Assembly (NCBI GenBank): GCA_963763085.1
Contig: CAVXNB010000004.1
Span: forward strand, 62,001-126,000
DNA from: CAVXNB01 sp963763085
GTDB taxonomy: Bacteria > Actinomycetota > Acidimicrobiia > Acidimicrobiales > Bog-793
Direction of reading: 5' to 3'
Length of the DNA: 64,000 bases
Part shown: in pieces, positions 41,959 through 51,689 of the stretch
Numbering within the stretch: position 1 is the stretch's first letter
Layout of the letters: each line of letters opens with the position of its first letter
Notes under the pieces: model-generated
The model's input: the letters and a program-made list of their open reading frames with translations, nothing else
The model's database searches: none
Told to the model about the DNA's origin: nothing
Made by a program: the position numbers and the translations under genes

Positions 41959-42999
41959 ATGGCATCAGTCCTTCGTTCGCCAATCGCTGCGTTTCCGTCC
42001 TCGAGCGTGACGGCTCGCCCCACCAGAGTGCTTGTGACAGGCGCCGGCACCCCGGCCGCGGTGGCGTTCATGCAAGCGGCCGAGGAGACCGGGGTCGAGC
42101 TGTGGGCCGCCGACTCCAATCGCTACGCAGCCGGCCTCTACCTGGTGCCTGCCGAGCGGCGCGTTGTGCTGCCGCCGGCGAGCTCACCGGAGTTCGGGGA
42201 CCGCCTCCTGATGCTCTGCCGCGCGCTCGCGATCGACGTGATCGTGCCCATGCTCGAAACCGAGCTGCTGCCCATCGCCTCCATCCGGTCGCGGCTCGCT
42301 TCCACGAGGATCGGCGTCCTCGCCTCCCCCGGAGCCGTTGTCGCGTCGTGCCTCGACCAGTGGCTCCTTGTCGAGGCGTGCCTCAAGCACGGGGTGCCGG
42401 TGCCCCGGACGCGGCTGCTCGACCGCCCGATGGCGCTCCGAGGCTTCGCCCGGCCGTTCACGATCCGGCGCAGGCTGCGCACCGGTAGGGCCGACGCCAC
42501 GGTCGTCGGGGAGCACTCCGTCGCGCCGACCGTGCCCCTCGACGGCAGCTACATCCTGCAGGAGTACCTGACCGGAGACGAGTACGCGATCGACGTCCTG
42601 GCGTATGCCAACGGCCACATCGCTGCGGTCGTGCCACGCTCACGGCGAACACGCTCGGGCATAGCCGTCGCCGGCTCGACCCTCGTCGATCCCGAGCTCG
42701 AGGACCTGGGACGCCGCACCGCCCGCGCACTTCAGCTCAGGTCGGTCGCCAGCATCCACGTTCGCCGCGACGAGACCGGGGCGCCGAAGGTGATCGAGGT
42801 CAGCCCTCGCTTCCCGAGCGGCATGCCTCTCACGATCGCGAGCGGAGTGAACATGCCGGCGCTCGCCCTCGGCGACGCGCTCGGCAGGCACCCACCACGC
42901 AACGTCGAGCACCGTCAGGTGTCGATGATCCACCACTGGGATCAGCATTTTCTCGAGACCAGCGACCTCGAAGACCAATCAGAAACCATGGTCCGGTGA
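41959..42999 (+). CDS. ATP-grasp family protein (carbamoyl-phosphate synthase-like)
   Basis: A 346-aa ATP-grasp enzyme: VLVTGAGTPAAVAFMQAAEE at the start (pre-ATP-grasp Rossmann part), LDQWLLVEACLKHGVPVPRT, the ILQEYLTGDEYAIDVLAYAN core and VIEVSPRFPSGMPLTIASGV (metal-binding Glu/Asn region). Such enzymes join an acid to an amine via an acyl phosphate. ATG 41959 has GAAGGGGG upstream. The gap of about 195 bp from the response regulator suggests separate transcription. Product unknown. Confidence 0.88.
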   Translation: MASVLRSPIAAFPSSSVTARPTRVLVTGAGTPAAVAFMQAAEETGVELWAADSNRYAAGLYLVPAERRVVLPPASSPEFGDRLLMLCRALAIDVIVPMLETELLPIASIRSRLASTRIGVLASPGAVVASCLDQWLLVEACLKHGVPVPRTRLLDRPMALRGFARPFTIRRRLRTGRADATVVGEHSVAPTVPLDGSYILQEYLTGDEYAIDVLAYANGHIAAVVPRSRRTRSGIAVAGSTLVDPELEDLGRRTARALQLRSVASIHVRRDETGAPKVIEVSPRFPSGMPLTIASGVNMPALALGDALGRHPPRNVEHRQVSMIHHWDQHFLETSDLEDQSETMVR

Positions 43000-43118
43000 A
43001 ACCGCTCCCCCCGCCCCCCGTCGACCAGTGCGACGCCGACCTGGGACCGACGACGGTCTGGGGAGGCCGGCCGGACTTCTTCCTGGCGGCAGTCGTGATC
43101 TCGAGTCGGCCGGTGCAT

Positions 43119-46100
43119 CTAAGAGATGCGGTGGACCTCGAGGCTCTCGAGCACGCCGTCCCGCAGCGTGATCGTGCGGGCGTGCTGCGCCGGTACGCGA
43201 GGTCCTGGAAGGACCACACCGGTCAGATTTAGCGGATCTGTCGCCGACAACTGGACGACGATCCCGTCCAGCGGGCGCTTGGCGACCGTGCGCAGCTGCT
43301 CGGCGGCTTCCGGCAACGCGAACTGCTCACCGGTGAATCCGGCCACGAACCGCCCGCCCAACACGACGCCGCGCGCCTCCAGCCGGCGCAGCGCCCAGAG
43401 GATGTCGCGCCAGGCGACGGCGAGGGACTCGCGCCAGACGAGGTCGCGGAAGACCACGCCCCAACGGGCGAGAAGCTGGCCGGCGACGGCTTCCGCCAGC
43501 TCGTCGGAATCGAAGTCGGATTGGCCGTCTGCGCCGGCGAGCCCGTCGCCCAGCAAGGACCATCGTCCTCCCGAGACGGCCGGTCGCACCCGCGGGCGCA
43601 CCCGGCCAGGCCTCGGCAACCCTGCCCTCGACTGGCCGGCAGGGCGCAGCGCCGACCCAGTTCGCCCAGGAAACAAACCCCCTCCCGCCAGACGCCCCCG
43701 CCCCCCCAGCAGCGCCCGCACGGCCTGAAACCCGTCAGCGGTGAGCAGGCCCCGGGCCATCCCGTCCCAGAGCGCCTCGGCAACCTCGCCCGGCATGCGC
43801 CCCGTGAGCTGGCAGAGGTCGGTGACGAACAACGCGCCGTGGCTCCGCAGGGTCTCGACGACTTCGAGGGAGGCCCCGACGCTCGGCGGGTCGGGCATCG
43901 CCCCGTCCCGTGCGGCGGCAAGGAGCCAGTCGAGGTCCTCGCGCCGGTACAGGCTGATCGGAGTCGCCGGCGACGGGGTCGCGCCCCCTCGGCGCGGCGG
44001 GCTGCCCGGCGGATCCGCCACGCGCAGGCCGAGCCGGCCGAAGGCGATCTCGCCCCGGGCGCACCACTCGTCGAGAAGGGCGGGCTGGTAGCCGGCCACC
44101 CGCGCCGGCAGGATGGCCGACTCCCAGGCGTCGACCGCCGCCTCGTAGCCCTGCAGCTGCTCGACGACCTCGACGACGCCACCGGACCCGAGGAGCCGAT
44201 GGCCCTGCCCGACGTGGTGCCAGGACAGCAGGAACCGCATGAAGTGCTGGGGGCTGACCGCCTCGATCGATCGCCGGGACGAGTCGCGCATCGCGCCGTG
44301 GATGCGGGCGAGCAGGTGCCTGGCGCAGTACCGCTCATCCGATTGGGCTTCCTCTGGCCCGCCGGCGCCCGCGACGCGACAGCGAAGCACGGACCCCTCG
44401 GCTTCGAGGCGGGCGACCGCCGAGCGAAGCTCGCCCGGCTCGCCCGTGCCGATCGAGGCGGACAACTCCTCGATGGTGACCGGGCCTAGGACGCCGAAAT
44501 GGCCTCGTGCGGCCACGACCAGCGCCTCCTCACGAAGGGTCGGTTCGAGCTCCGCCTCACCCGAGAGCCGGTGGTCCGGAACGAAACCGGCGTCTCCAGC
44601 CAACGCCTCCGCCACCCCCCGGCACTCGGTGGCGACCCAGCGGGCGCCGGCGTCGGGCAGCTGCACCACCATTGCCCTGCCTGAGCCGGCGAGCGAGGCC
44701 ATCCATTCGTCCCATTCGGACCGCGGGGGCGCCAGCACGAGGGTGCACAGGAGGTCGTGCAGTTCCTCGGCGTTGCGCAGCTCGGGCCGGGCCTGATCGG
44801 TGATCCTCGCGACCACGTCCGGATCGAGCGCCGAGAGGTCGTGGGCCTCGAGCGGCAGGCCCCTTCGCGTCGTGACGGCTCTCGTCCGGCGCTCCTCGAG
44901 CGGTGCGTCGTCGAGGAAGGTGTACGGGCGCCCGTTCAAGATCTCCTCGGCGAGCACCGACGGGATCACCGTGTCGACGCAATGAGCGAGGATCTCGCCC
45001 GAACGCACCCTCGCCAGCACCTCGGTCAGGCCCTCCAGGTCCATCGCCTCGGTGCAGCAGTCGTCGAGCGTCTGGCGCACGATCGGGTGGTCCGGGATCC
45101 CGATCGGCCCCGACACGTTCTCCTGGCAGGCGGCGAGGGCCGGGAACACGGCCGCCATCAGGTCGTCGGCCTCCATCCGCTGGATTGCGGGCGGGACCCG
45201 CCGGCTCCCCCGGTACCGCGGCGCGATGAGCGACCTCGTCAGATTCCACCGCCACCGGGACGTGAACATCGGCGTCGGCAAGACGGCCTGGACCAGGGTG
45301 TCCCGCACGGTCGCCGGTGACAGGTAGCCGAGGACCTCGTCCAAGGGGAAGGAGTGCTGGGGGCCGAGCGACAGCACGATGGCATCGTCGTTCGCGGCCG
45401 CTTGCAGCTCGAAGTCGAAGGTCTTGCAGAAACGTTTCCTCAGCGCCAGCCCAAGCCCCCTGTTCACTCTCGCCCCGCGAGGCGAGTGGACGACCAGCTG
45501 CATGCCACCGGTGTCGTCGAAGAACCGTTCGATCACGAACCGGTCCGTCGTCGGCAACGCGCCGAGCTCGGCAAAGGCCGACGCGAGGTAGGCGACGACC
45601 TGCTTGGCCACATCACGATCGATCCCTGCGAGCTCCTCGACGAGAGCGACCGCCCGCTCCTGCCCGCTCGGGCTGCCCTCGCCGCTCCCGGCGCCGGCCG
45701 CCCGGAGCGTGGACTCGACCGCGAGCCTCAGCGCCGAGACCGCCTCGGAGAGCTCGGCGGTCCGGCCCGGCGCCTCCCCGAGCCAGAACGGCACCGTCGG
45801 TGACGCCCCTTCCGCGTCCACGACCCGGACGGTGCCGCTCTCGATCCTGCGTATCCGCCACGTTGCGCTGCCGAGGAGGAAGACGTCGCCAGCCATGGAC
45901 TCGATGGCCCAGTCCTCGTTGACGGTTCCTACGAGCGCCTCCTCCGGCTCGAGCACGACCCGGTAGTCGGCGACGTCGGGGATCGCGCCACCGGACGTGA
46001 GGGCCGTAAGGCGGGCACCCCGCCGCGGGCGAAGCACGCCGTTGACCCGGTCGCGATGCAGGTGGGCTCCGCGTCGGCCGCGCCCGGTGACCACACCCTC

Positions 46101-47633
46101 GGACACGAGCTCCACGACCTTCTCGAAGTCCTCGCCACTGAGATCGCGGTACGGGGCGGCCCCGCGAACGAGCGCCAGCAGTTCCTCCTCGCCGCAGCCG
46201 TCCGGATCCGACGCCGCGCACTCGGCCACCAGCTGCTGCGCGAGCAGATCCAACGGCGCGACCGGCGGCCTGATGGCATCGAGATCGCCGGCCCGGATCG
46301 ACGCCAAGAGCGCGGTGCACTCGACCAGCTCGTCTCGGGTCAGCGGGTAGAGGCGCCCCACCGGCACGCCTCCCACGTGGTGCTGAGCGCGCCCGACACG
46401 CTGCAGGAACGTCGCGATGCTCCGAGGCGACCCCAACTGGCACACCAGCTCGACGGGCCCCACGTCAATGCCGAGCTCGAGCGAAGCTGTCGCAACGACT
46501 GCCCGGAGATCTCCGGCGCGAAGGCGCGCCTCGACCCGGAGCCGGCGTTCCATCGAAAGGCTCCCGTGGTGTGCCTGGACGGTGTCCTCCCCGAGCCGCT
46601 CGCCCAGCTGATGGGCTACCCGCTCGGCCATCCTGCGGGTGTTGACGAACACGAGCGTCGTCCGGTGCTGTTCGATGTGGCCGGCGATCCGCTCGAGCAC
46701 CGACGCCATCTGCTCGAGTGTCGACACGGCGCCGAGCTCGTCGTTCGGCAGCTCGATGGCGACGTCCAGCGGCCTTCGGTGACCGACGTCGACCACTTCG
46801 CACAGCGGCTCGCCGTTGGCGAGCGACCGATCCGGTCCGGCGCCGACAAGTAGTCGGGCGATCGTCGAGATCGGCCGTTGCGTCGCAGAAAGCCCGATCC
46901 GGACGGGCCGGCGCCCGTCAGCCGCGGCCGGCCCCTGTGTCTCGCCGCTGGTCGAGGCCACGAGCCGGTCCAGGCGCTCCAGGCTCAGTGCGAGGTGGGA
47001 GCCTCGCTTATCCCTGGCGAGGGCGTGGATCTCGTCGACGATCACCGTTCTCACCGTCCGGAGCATCTCCCGGCCCCGCGCTGAGGTAAGGAGCAGGTAG
47101 AAGGACTCGGGCGTCGTGACGACGATCTCGGGACGATTGCGCAACATTGCGGAGCGCTCGGAGGGCGGGGTGTCGCCGTTGCGGACCGCGACCTGGACGT
47201 TCGGTGGTTCCAGTCCAAGCTCTCGGGCGACCTCGGCAATCTCGGCCAGGGGCTTGCGAAGGTTCTCACTCACGTCGACGGTGAGCGCTCGCAGCGGAGA
47301 GACGTACACGACGTCGGTGCCCCTGCGAGCATCGCCCGACTCGGCGGCCCGATAGCACCGGTCGATCGCCACCAAGAAGGCTGCCAGCGTCTTGCCCGAT
47401 CCGGTCGGCGCCGCAATCAGCGTGTCGACACCCGAGGCGATCGCCCCCCAACCGGCTTCCTGGGCTTCCGTGGGCCCACCCGGATAGCGCCGGCGGAACC
47501 ACTCGGCGACAGCCGGGTGGAAGCCGGGCGCCACGCTGCTCGCGCCGGCGCCCGACGCTCTGTCGATCCGAAGCACGGTCTTGGATGTTATCCGAACACC
47601 TGTTCCCTTGTCTCGGGCAGTGTCGCCGGCCAC
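43119..47633 (-). CDS. lhr: Lhr-type ATP-dependent DNA helicase
   Basis: About 1504 aa, matching the roughly 1500-aa mycobacterial Lhr. Motor domain: LIAAPTGSGKTLAAFLVAID (Walker A), VIVDEIHALARDKRGSHLAL (DEIH), RIGLSATQRPIS (motif III), ASLELGIDVGPVELV and LQRVGRAQH (motifs V-VI). The Lhr winged-helix/core follows, with CDTVIPSVLAEEILNGRPYTF and ALVVAARGHFGV, then a long C-terminal domain. A Gly/Arg/Pro-rich linker near residue 1360 is normal for the family. DNA repair role. The frame is open to 47921, but the stretch beyond about 47648 is the palindromic repeat and GC-rich tandem DNA; GTG 47633 (or 47645/47576) is the sensible start, none with a clear SD. Confidence 0.9.
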   Translation of the reverse strand: MAGDTARDKGTGVRITSKTVLRIDRASGAGASSVAPGFHPAVAEWFRRRYPGGPTEAQEAGWGAIASGVDTLIAAPTGSGKTLAAFLVAIDRCYRAAESGDARRGTDVVYVSPLRALTVDVSENLRKPLAEIAEVARELGLEPPNVQVAVRNGDTPPSERSAMLRNRPEIVVTTPESFYLLLTSARGREMLRTVRTVIVDEIHALARDKRGSHLALSLERLDRLVASTSGETQGPAAADGRRPVRIGLSATQRPISTIARLLVGAGPDRSLANGEPLCEVVDVGHRRPLDVAIELPNDELGAVSTLEQMASVLERIAGHIEQHRTTLVFVNTRRMAERVAHQLGERLGEDTVQAHHGSLSMERRLRVEARLRAGDLRAVVATASLELGIDVGPVELVCQLGSPRSIATFLQRVGRAQHHVGGVPVGRLYPLTRDELVECTALLASIRAGDLDAIRPPVAPLDLLAQQLVAECAASDPDGCGEEELLALVRGAAPYRDLSGEDFEKVVELVSEGVVTGRGRRGAHLHRDRVNGVLRPRRGARLTALTSGGAIPDVADYRVVLEPEEALVGTVNEDWAIESMAGDVFLLGSATWRIRRIESGTVRVVDAEGASPTVPFWLGEAPGRTAELSEAVSALRLAVESTLRAAGAGSGEGSPSGQERAVALVEELAGIDRDVAKQVVAYLASAFAELGALPTTDRFVIERFFDDTGGMQLVVHSPRGARVNRGLGLALRKRFCKTFDFELQAAANDDAIVLSLGPQHSFPLDEVLGYLSPATVRDTLVQAVLPTPMFTSRWRWNLTRSLIAPRYRGSRRVPPAIQRMEADDLMAAVFPALAACQENVSGPIGIPDHPIVRQTLDDCCTEAMDLEGLTEVLARVRSGEILAHCVDTVIPSVLAEEILNGRPYTFLDDAPLEERRTRAVTTRRGLPLEAHDLSALDPDVVARITDQARPELRNAEELHDLLCTLVLAPPRSEWDEWMASLAGSGRAMVVQLPDAGARWVATECRGVAEALAGDAGFVPDHRLSGEAELEPTLREEALVVAARGHFGVLGPVTIEELSASIGTGEPGELRSAVARLEAEGSVLRCRVAGAGGPEEAQSDERYCARHLLARIHGAMRDSSRRSIEAVSPQHFMRFLLSWHHVGQGHRLLGSGGVVEVVEQLQGYEAAVDAWESAILPARVAGYQPALLDEWCARGEIAFGRLGLRVADPPGSPPRRGGATPSPATPISLYRREDLDWLLAAARDGAMPDPPSVGASLEVVETLRSHGALFVTDLCQLTGRMPGEVAEALWDGMARGLLTADGFQAVRALLGGRGRLAGGGLFPGRTGSALRPAGQSRAGLPRPGRVRPRVRPAVSGGRWSLLGDGLAGADGQSDFDSDELAEAVAGQLLARWGVVFRDLVWRESLAVAWRDILWALRRLEARGVVLGGRFVAGFTGEQFALPEAAEQLRTVAKRPLDGIVVQLSATDPLNLTGVVLPGPRVPAQHARTITLRDGVLESLEVHRIS

Positions 47634-47647
47634 CGCGGTGCGCACCT

Positions 47648-47747
47648 GTCGATAGTCGAAAATTGTCCCAAACTTGCCTCCGTGAAAGATTGCGACTGGT
47701 CGCAATCTCGATCGGAGGCAAGTTTGCGGCGGAATTAAACTTAGGCC
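47648..47747 (-). repeat. 100-bp palindromic MITE/REP-like element, copy 2 (inverted orientation)
   Basis: Outer stem AAACTTGCCTCC (47670-47681) / GGAGGCAAGTTT (47714-47725); inner stem GATTGCGAC (47688-47696) / GTCGCAATC (47699-47707). Its flanks match the reverse complement of copy 1: TCGAAAATTGTCCC on the left corresponds to the right side of copy 1, and TTTGCGGCGGAATT on the right corresponds to the left side. It lies between lhr and the cystathionine beta-synthase gene (divergent), ending within about 15 bp of the presumed lhr start. Confidence 0.88.
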
Positions 47748-47850
47748 GGGCCGCCCGGACGCACTGGCCCGGCCCGCCCCGACGCACTGGCCGGCCCGCC
47801 CGATGCATAGAACCGGCCCGCCCGGACGCACTGGGCCGGCCCGGTGCCTA
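47745..47850. repeat. Degenerate GC-rich tandem repeat beside palindromic element copy 2
   Basis: Four irregular units of about 22-28 bp, each with GGCCCGCCC and a GACGCACTGG core (three exact, one degenerate as GATGCATAGA). No gene. It fills most of the gap between the element and the cystathionine beta-synthase start. Confidence 0.8.
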
Positions 47851-47884
47851 GGCAAAGACCCCGCAAGTGGACCAACATGTCGCC

Positions 47885-49558
47885 ATGGACATGCTCGTCG
47901 TCGTCGGAACCGACCAGCCACCCGACCGACTGGTCGCCCGAGCGCATCACGTCATCACGCTGCCTCTCGCCGACGTCCCGCCAACGCTGATCGCCGACAT
48001 CCGGGCGCGTATCCCACGGCGCGTGGCGGTCGTCGGACCAGGCGCGGCCGAGGTCGCTGTGCACCTGCGCCGTGCAGGGCTGCCGACCGAGTTGCACACC
48101 GACGAGGACCTCTCGGACCGAAGGGACCTGCTCGGCATAGAGATCGTGCCCCTCACCGATCGTGGGGCGCCGATGGAAGTCGCCGACTCGCTCCTCGACC
48201 TAGTCGGCAACACCCCCATGGTCCGTCTCGACCGGATGGGCCGTGACCTCCCCTGCCCCTTGATCGGCAAACTCGAGTTCCTCAACCCGGGTGGGAGCGT
48301 CAAGGACCGGCCGGCTGCGGCGATGGTCGAGAGGGCCGAGCGCGAAGGCCTCCTCAAGCCGGGGTCGACCATCGTCGAGGGCACCTCGGGCAACACCGGG
48401 GTCGGACTTGCCATCGTGGCCGCGCGGCACCGGTACCGCTGCATCTTCGTCATGCCGGACAAGATGGCTCCGGAGAAGATCGGCCTGCTGCGCGCGTACG
48501 GAGCCGAAGTCGTCCTTTGCCCGTCGGCCGTGGCCCCGGACCACCCCGACTCGTACTACTCCGTGACGGCACGCCTCGCCCAGGAGATCCCCGGCGCGTT
48601 CCACCCGGACCAGTACCACAATCCGGCGAACCCCGAGATCCATGAACGGACGACAGGTCCTGAGATATGGAGGCAGACGGGCGGGCGGGTCAGCCACTTC
48701 GTCGCCGGCATAGGCACAGGCGGGACGATCTGCGGCATCGGCCGCTACCTCAAGTCCCAGAACCCCGACGTCCAGATCGTGGGAGCCGACCCCGAGGGCT
48801 CTGTCTACTCGGGTGGCTCGGGCAGGCCCTATCTCGTCGAAGGGATCGGCGAGGACTTCTGGCCGACCACCTACGACCCCACGGCAGTCGACCGGGTGGT
48901 GATGGTAAGCGACACCGACTCCTTCCTCACCGCTCGTCGTATGGCGGTCGACGAGGGGATCCTGGCAGGAGGCTCCACGGGCACGGCCGTCTGGGCCGCT
49001 CTCCAGCTCGCGCCGGACCTCCACCGGGACGACGTCGTCGTCGTGCTCATTCCCGATTCCGGGCGGGGCTACCTGTCCAAGTTGTACAACGACGAGTGGA
49101 TGTCGGACCATGGTTTCCTGAGGACGAGCGGGCACACGGTCGCCGAGCTGCTCGAGCGCAAGGGCACCGCGCTGCGTGGACTTATCCACGTTCACCCGAG
49201 CGAGACGGCCCGTCAGGCGGTGGCGGTGATGAACGAGTTCGGCGTTTCGCAGATCGCGGTCATCCAGGCCGATCCCCCGCTCGCGGCCGCAGAGGTCGTC
49301 GGTGCCGTCCACGAGCGGGACCTCATGCAGAGGGCGATGCACGACCCCGAGATCCTCGACCGACTTGTGGCCGACGTCATGGGTCCGCCGCTGCCCTCGG
49401 TGGGCAGCGGGGAGACCGTGGACCTGGCCGTGCGCCGGCTTGAGGAGTCGCCGGCCGTGATCGTGCTCGACAACGGGCACCCGGTGGGCGTCATCACCCG
49501 ATCGGACGCACTCGCGTTTTTCGCCCAGACAGGCTCGCCGAGAGACGTGCCCCGATGA
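47885..49558 (+). CDS. cbs: Cystathionine beta-synthase with extra N-terminal domain
   Basis: 557 aa against about 460 usual for bacterial CBS. Residues 97 onward are the PLP fold: MEVADSLLDLVGNTPMVRLD, NPGGSVKDRPAAAM (PLP Lys), EGTSGNTGVGLAIVA, AGIGTGGTICGIGRYL. Two C-terminal CBS (Bateman) domains follow (LIHVHPSETARQAVAVMNEF; LADVMGPPLP-like segment; VIVLDNGHPVGVITRSDALA). The first 95 residues (DMLVVVGTDQPPDRLVARAH, RVAVVGPGAAEVAVHLRRAG) look like an added alpha/beta module. ATG 48173 would give a standard-length enzyme. Condenses serine and homocysteine; overlaps the next transsulfuration gene by ATGA. Confidence 0.9.
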   Translation: MDMLVVVGTDQPPDRLVARAHHVITLPLADVPPTLIADIRARIPRRVAVVGPGAAEVAVHLRRAGLPTELHTDEDLSDRRDLLGIEIVPLTDRGAPMEVADSLLDLVGNTPMVRLDRMGRDLPCPLIGKLEFLNPGGSVKDRPAAAMVERAEREGLLKPGSTIVEGTSGNTGVGLAIVAARHRYRCIFVMPDKMAPEKIGLLRAYGAEVVLCPSAVAPDHPDSYYSVTARLAQEIPGAFHPDQYHNPANPEIHERTTGPEIWRQTGGRVSHFVAGIGTGGTICGIGRYLKSQNPDVQIVGADPEGSVYSGGSGRPYLVEGIGEDFWPTTYDPTAVDRVVMVSDTDSFLTARRMAVDEGILAGGSTGTAVWAALQLAPDLHRDDVVVVLIPDSGRGYLSKLYNDEWMSDHGFLRTSGHTVAELLERKGTALRGLIHVHPSETARQAVAVMNEFGVSQIAVIQADPPLAAAEVVGAVHERDLMQRAMHDPEILDRLVADVMGPPLPSVGSGETVDLAVRRLEESPAVIVLDNGHPVGVITRSDALAFFAQTGSPRDVPR

Positions 49559-50760
49559 GCGGGCACGATCAGGCCCCGAAGAGCAACGGGGAGAGCCCGG
49601 CTGCGAGGAGCCTGGGCTTCGCCACCCGTGCCATACACGCCGGCCAGGAGCCCGACCCGCTCACGGGGGCGGTCGTGACGCCGATCCATCTCGCCTCCAC
49701 GTTTGCCCAGCAAGCCGTCGGCAAGCACCAGGGATTCGACTACGCGCGCACGAACAATCCGACACGCGCCTCGCTCGAGACGACGATCGCCTCGCTCGAA
49801 GGTGCCAACCACGCCTTCGCGTTCTCGAGCGGCATGGCGGCGGTCGATACCGTGTTGCGGACGCTGAGGCCGGGCGACCACTTGCTGATCCCGAACGACG
49901 CCTACGGCGGAACCTACCGTCTCGTCGCCAGCGTCTACGCCCCCACCGGCGTCAAGTTCACGCCCGTGGACCTGCGAAGCCCCGAGGCGGTCCGGGCCGC
50001 GTGGCGCAACGAGACTCGCCTCGTCTGGGTGGAGACGCCGAGCAACCCGAAGCTGCACATCATCGACATCGAGGCGGTCGCCGCAATCGCCCACGCCAAA
50101 GGAGCGCGCTGCATCGTCGACAACACGTTCGCGACCCCGTACCTCCAACAGCCGATCGGTCTCGGCGCCGACGCTGTCGTCCACTCGGCGACGAAGTACC
50201 TGGGGGGACACTCGGACGTGGTCGGCGGACTGGTCGCCACGAGCGACGAGGAGCTGGCGGCACACCTCCGATTCGTCCAGAACTCGGCAGGTGCGGTCCC
50301 GGGCCCGTTCGACTGTTATCTCGTCCAACGCGGGCTGAAGACTCTCGCCGTGCGGCTCGACCGCCAGTGCACGAACGCACGCTTGGTCGCGGTGCACCTC
50401 CTCGCCCATCCAGCCGTGAGAGAGGTCTACTACCCCGGGCTCGCCCAGCATCCCGGTCATGCGCTGGCGGCGAGGCAGATGCTCGACTTCGGAGCGATGG
50501 TCTCGTTCACGCTCCGGGGAGGCGAGGCGGCGGCTCTCGACGTCGCCGGCGGCACTCGCCTGTTCACGCTGGCCGAATCCCTCGGGGCGGTCGAGTCGTT
50601 GATCGAGCACCCCGCGCAGATGACCCACGCCTCGGTCACCGGCTCCGAGCTCGAAGTCGATCCCTCGCTCATCCGGCTGTCGGTCGGTCTCGAGGCAGCC
50701 GAGGACCTCCTGGAGGACCTCGACCGTGCGCTCGCGCTCGCCAGCCCGGACTCGACATGA
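49555..50760 (+). CDS. Cystathionine gamma-synthase/gamma-lyase (Cys/Met metabolism PLP enzyme)
   Basis: A 401-aa fold-type I PLP enzyme: FATRAIHAGQEPDPLTGAVV at the start, FDYARTNNPTRASLE, FSSGMAAVDTVLRTLRPGDH, IVDNTFATPYLQQPIGLGAD and the lysine motif VVHSATKYLGGHSDVVGGLV. Near the end LIEHPAQMTHASV and LIRLSVGLEAAEDLLEDL are typical. After cystathionine beta-synthase, a gamma-lyase releasing cysteine is most likely; gamma-synthase cannot be excluded. ATGA overlap with the upstream gene. Confidence 0.92.
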   Translation: MSGHDQAPKSNGESPAARSLGFATRAIHAGQEPDPLTGAVVTPIHLASTFAQQAVGKHQGFDYARTNNPTRASLETTIASLEGANHAFAFSSGMAAVDTVLRTLRPGDHLLIPNDAYGGTYRLVASVYAPTGVKFTPVDLRSPEAVRAAWRNETRLVWVETPSNPKLHIIDIEAVAAIAHAKGARCIVDNTFATPYLQQPIGLGADAVVHSATKYLGGHSDVVGGLVATSDEELAAHLRFVQNSAGAVPGPFDCYLVQRGLKTLAVRLDRQCTNARLVAVHLLAHPAVREVYYPGLAQHPGHALAARQMLDFGAMVSFTLRGGEAAALDVAGGTRLFTLAESLGAVESLIEHPAQMTHASVTGSELEVDPSLIRLSVGLEAAEDLLEDLDRALALASPDST

Positions 50761-50818
50761 GCCTCGGCGAGCTCGCCACTTTTTCGACGCTTTCCTAACC
50801 CGTCGGTAACATCGACCC

Positions 50819-51673
50819 ATGGCCGTCAGGAGCGTCGGCGTGATCGGGTCCGGCATCATGGGCGGCGGGATCACCGAGGTCGCTGCGCTGGCGGGTTGCC
50901 GGGTCGTGCTCCGTTCTCGTGAGCAGACGACGGCCGACGGAACCATGGCCGCCATCGAGCGGTCGCTCGACCGGCGGGTCGACAAGGGCTCCCTCACGGT
51001 CGAGGAGCGCTGTGACGCCCTCGCGCGCATCACGCCGACGTCGGACCTCGGGCTCGTCGCCGACTGCGATCTCGTCATCGAGTCGGTCGTCGAAGACCTC
51101 ACAACGAAGAAGGGCCTGTTCACCGAGCTCGACCGGACGTGCGCCCACCACACGATCATCGCCACGAACACCTCGACGCTTCCGGTCGTCGAGCTGGCGG
51201 TCGAGACACGCCGGCCAGCCCAGGTGTGCGGCGTGCACTTCTTCAATCCGGCGCCGATGATGTCGCTGGTCGAAATCGTGCGACCGATCACGGCGAGCGA
51301 CGAGACCATCGAGGCGGCAATGGCGTTCGCCGTCGCGTGCGGGAAGACGCCGGTGGTGGTGCAGGACCGGGCGGGATTCGTCGTGAACGCACTGTTGTTT
51401 CCTTATCTGAACAACGCCGTGCGCCTGCTGGAGGCCGGCGTCGCCACCAAGGACGACATCGACACCGCGATGACCGGGGGATGCGGCTTCCCGATGGGTC
51501 CCTTCAGCTTGTTGGACCTCGTCGGCCTCGACACGAGCGTCGCCATCCTCGACGCCCTCTATGAGGAGTACCGGGACGCGAACTTCGGCGCTGTCCCGCT
51601 GCTGCGCAGGATGGTCTCCGCCGGCCTGCTCGGGCGCAAGTCGGGCCGCGGCTTCTACGACTACCCGCGCTGA
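50819..51673 (+). CDS. 3-hydroxybutyryl-CoA dehydrogenase
   Basis: A 284-aa NAD(P)-dependent enzyme: VGVIGSGIMGGGITEVAALA (dinucleotide-binding), ESVVEDLTTKKGLFTELDRT, VCGVHFFNPAPMMSLVEIV (catalytic His), and the C-terminal DIDTAMTGGCGFPMGPFSLL and GLLGRKSGRGFYDYP. It interconverts acetoacetyl-CoA and 3-hydroxybutyryl-CoA, the step before crotonyl-CoA in the ethylmalonyl-CoA pathway whose other genes lie downstream. It precedes the mutase gene by 16 nt. Confidence 0.94.
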   Translation: MAVRSVGVIGSGIMGGGITEVAALAGCRVVLRSREQTTADGTMAAIERSLDRRVDKGSLTVEERCDALARITPTSDLGLVADCDLVIESVVEDLTTKKGLFTELDRTCAHHTIIATNTSTLPVVELAVETRRPAQVCGVHFFNPAPMMSLVEIVRPITASDETIEAAMAFAVACGKTPVVVQDRAGFVVNALLFPYLNNAVRLLEAGVATKDDIDTAMTGGCGFPMGPFSLLDLVGLDTSVAILDALYEEYRDANFGAVPLLRRMVSAGLLGRKSGRGFYDYPR

Positions 51674-51689
51674 CGAGGTCACGCAGACG

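Noticed and set aside
43560..43720. Insertion or repeat expansion in Lhr
   Set aside because: The Gly/Arg/Pro-rich stretch corresponds to a linker that, from memory, also occurs in mycobacterial Lhr proteins.
47634..47921. N-terminal extension of Lhr to 1600 aa
   Set aside because: The extra residues are translated from the palindromic element and GC-rich tandem repeats, and the remaining length (about 1504 aa) matches known Lhr.
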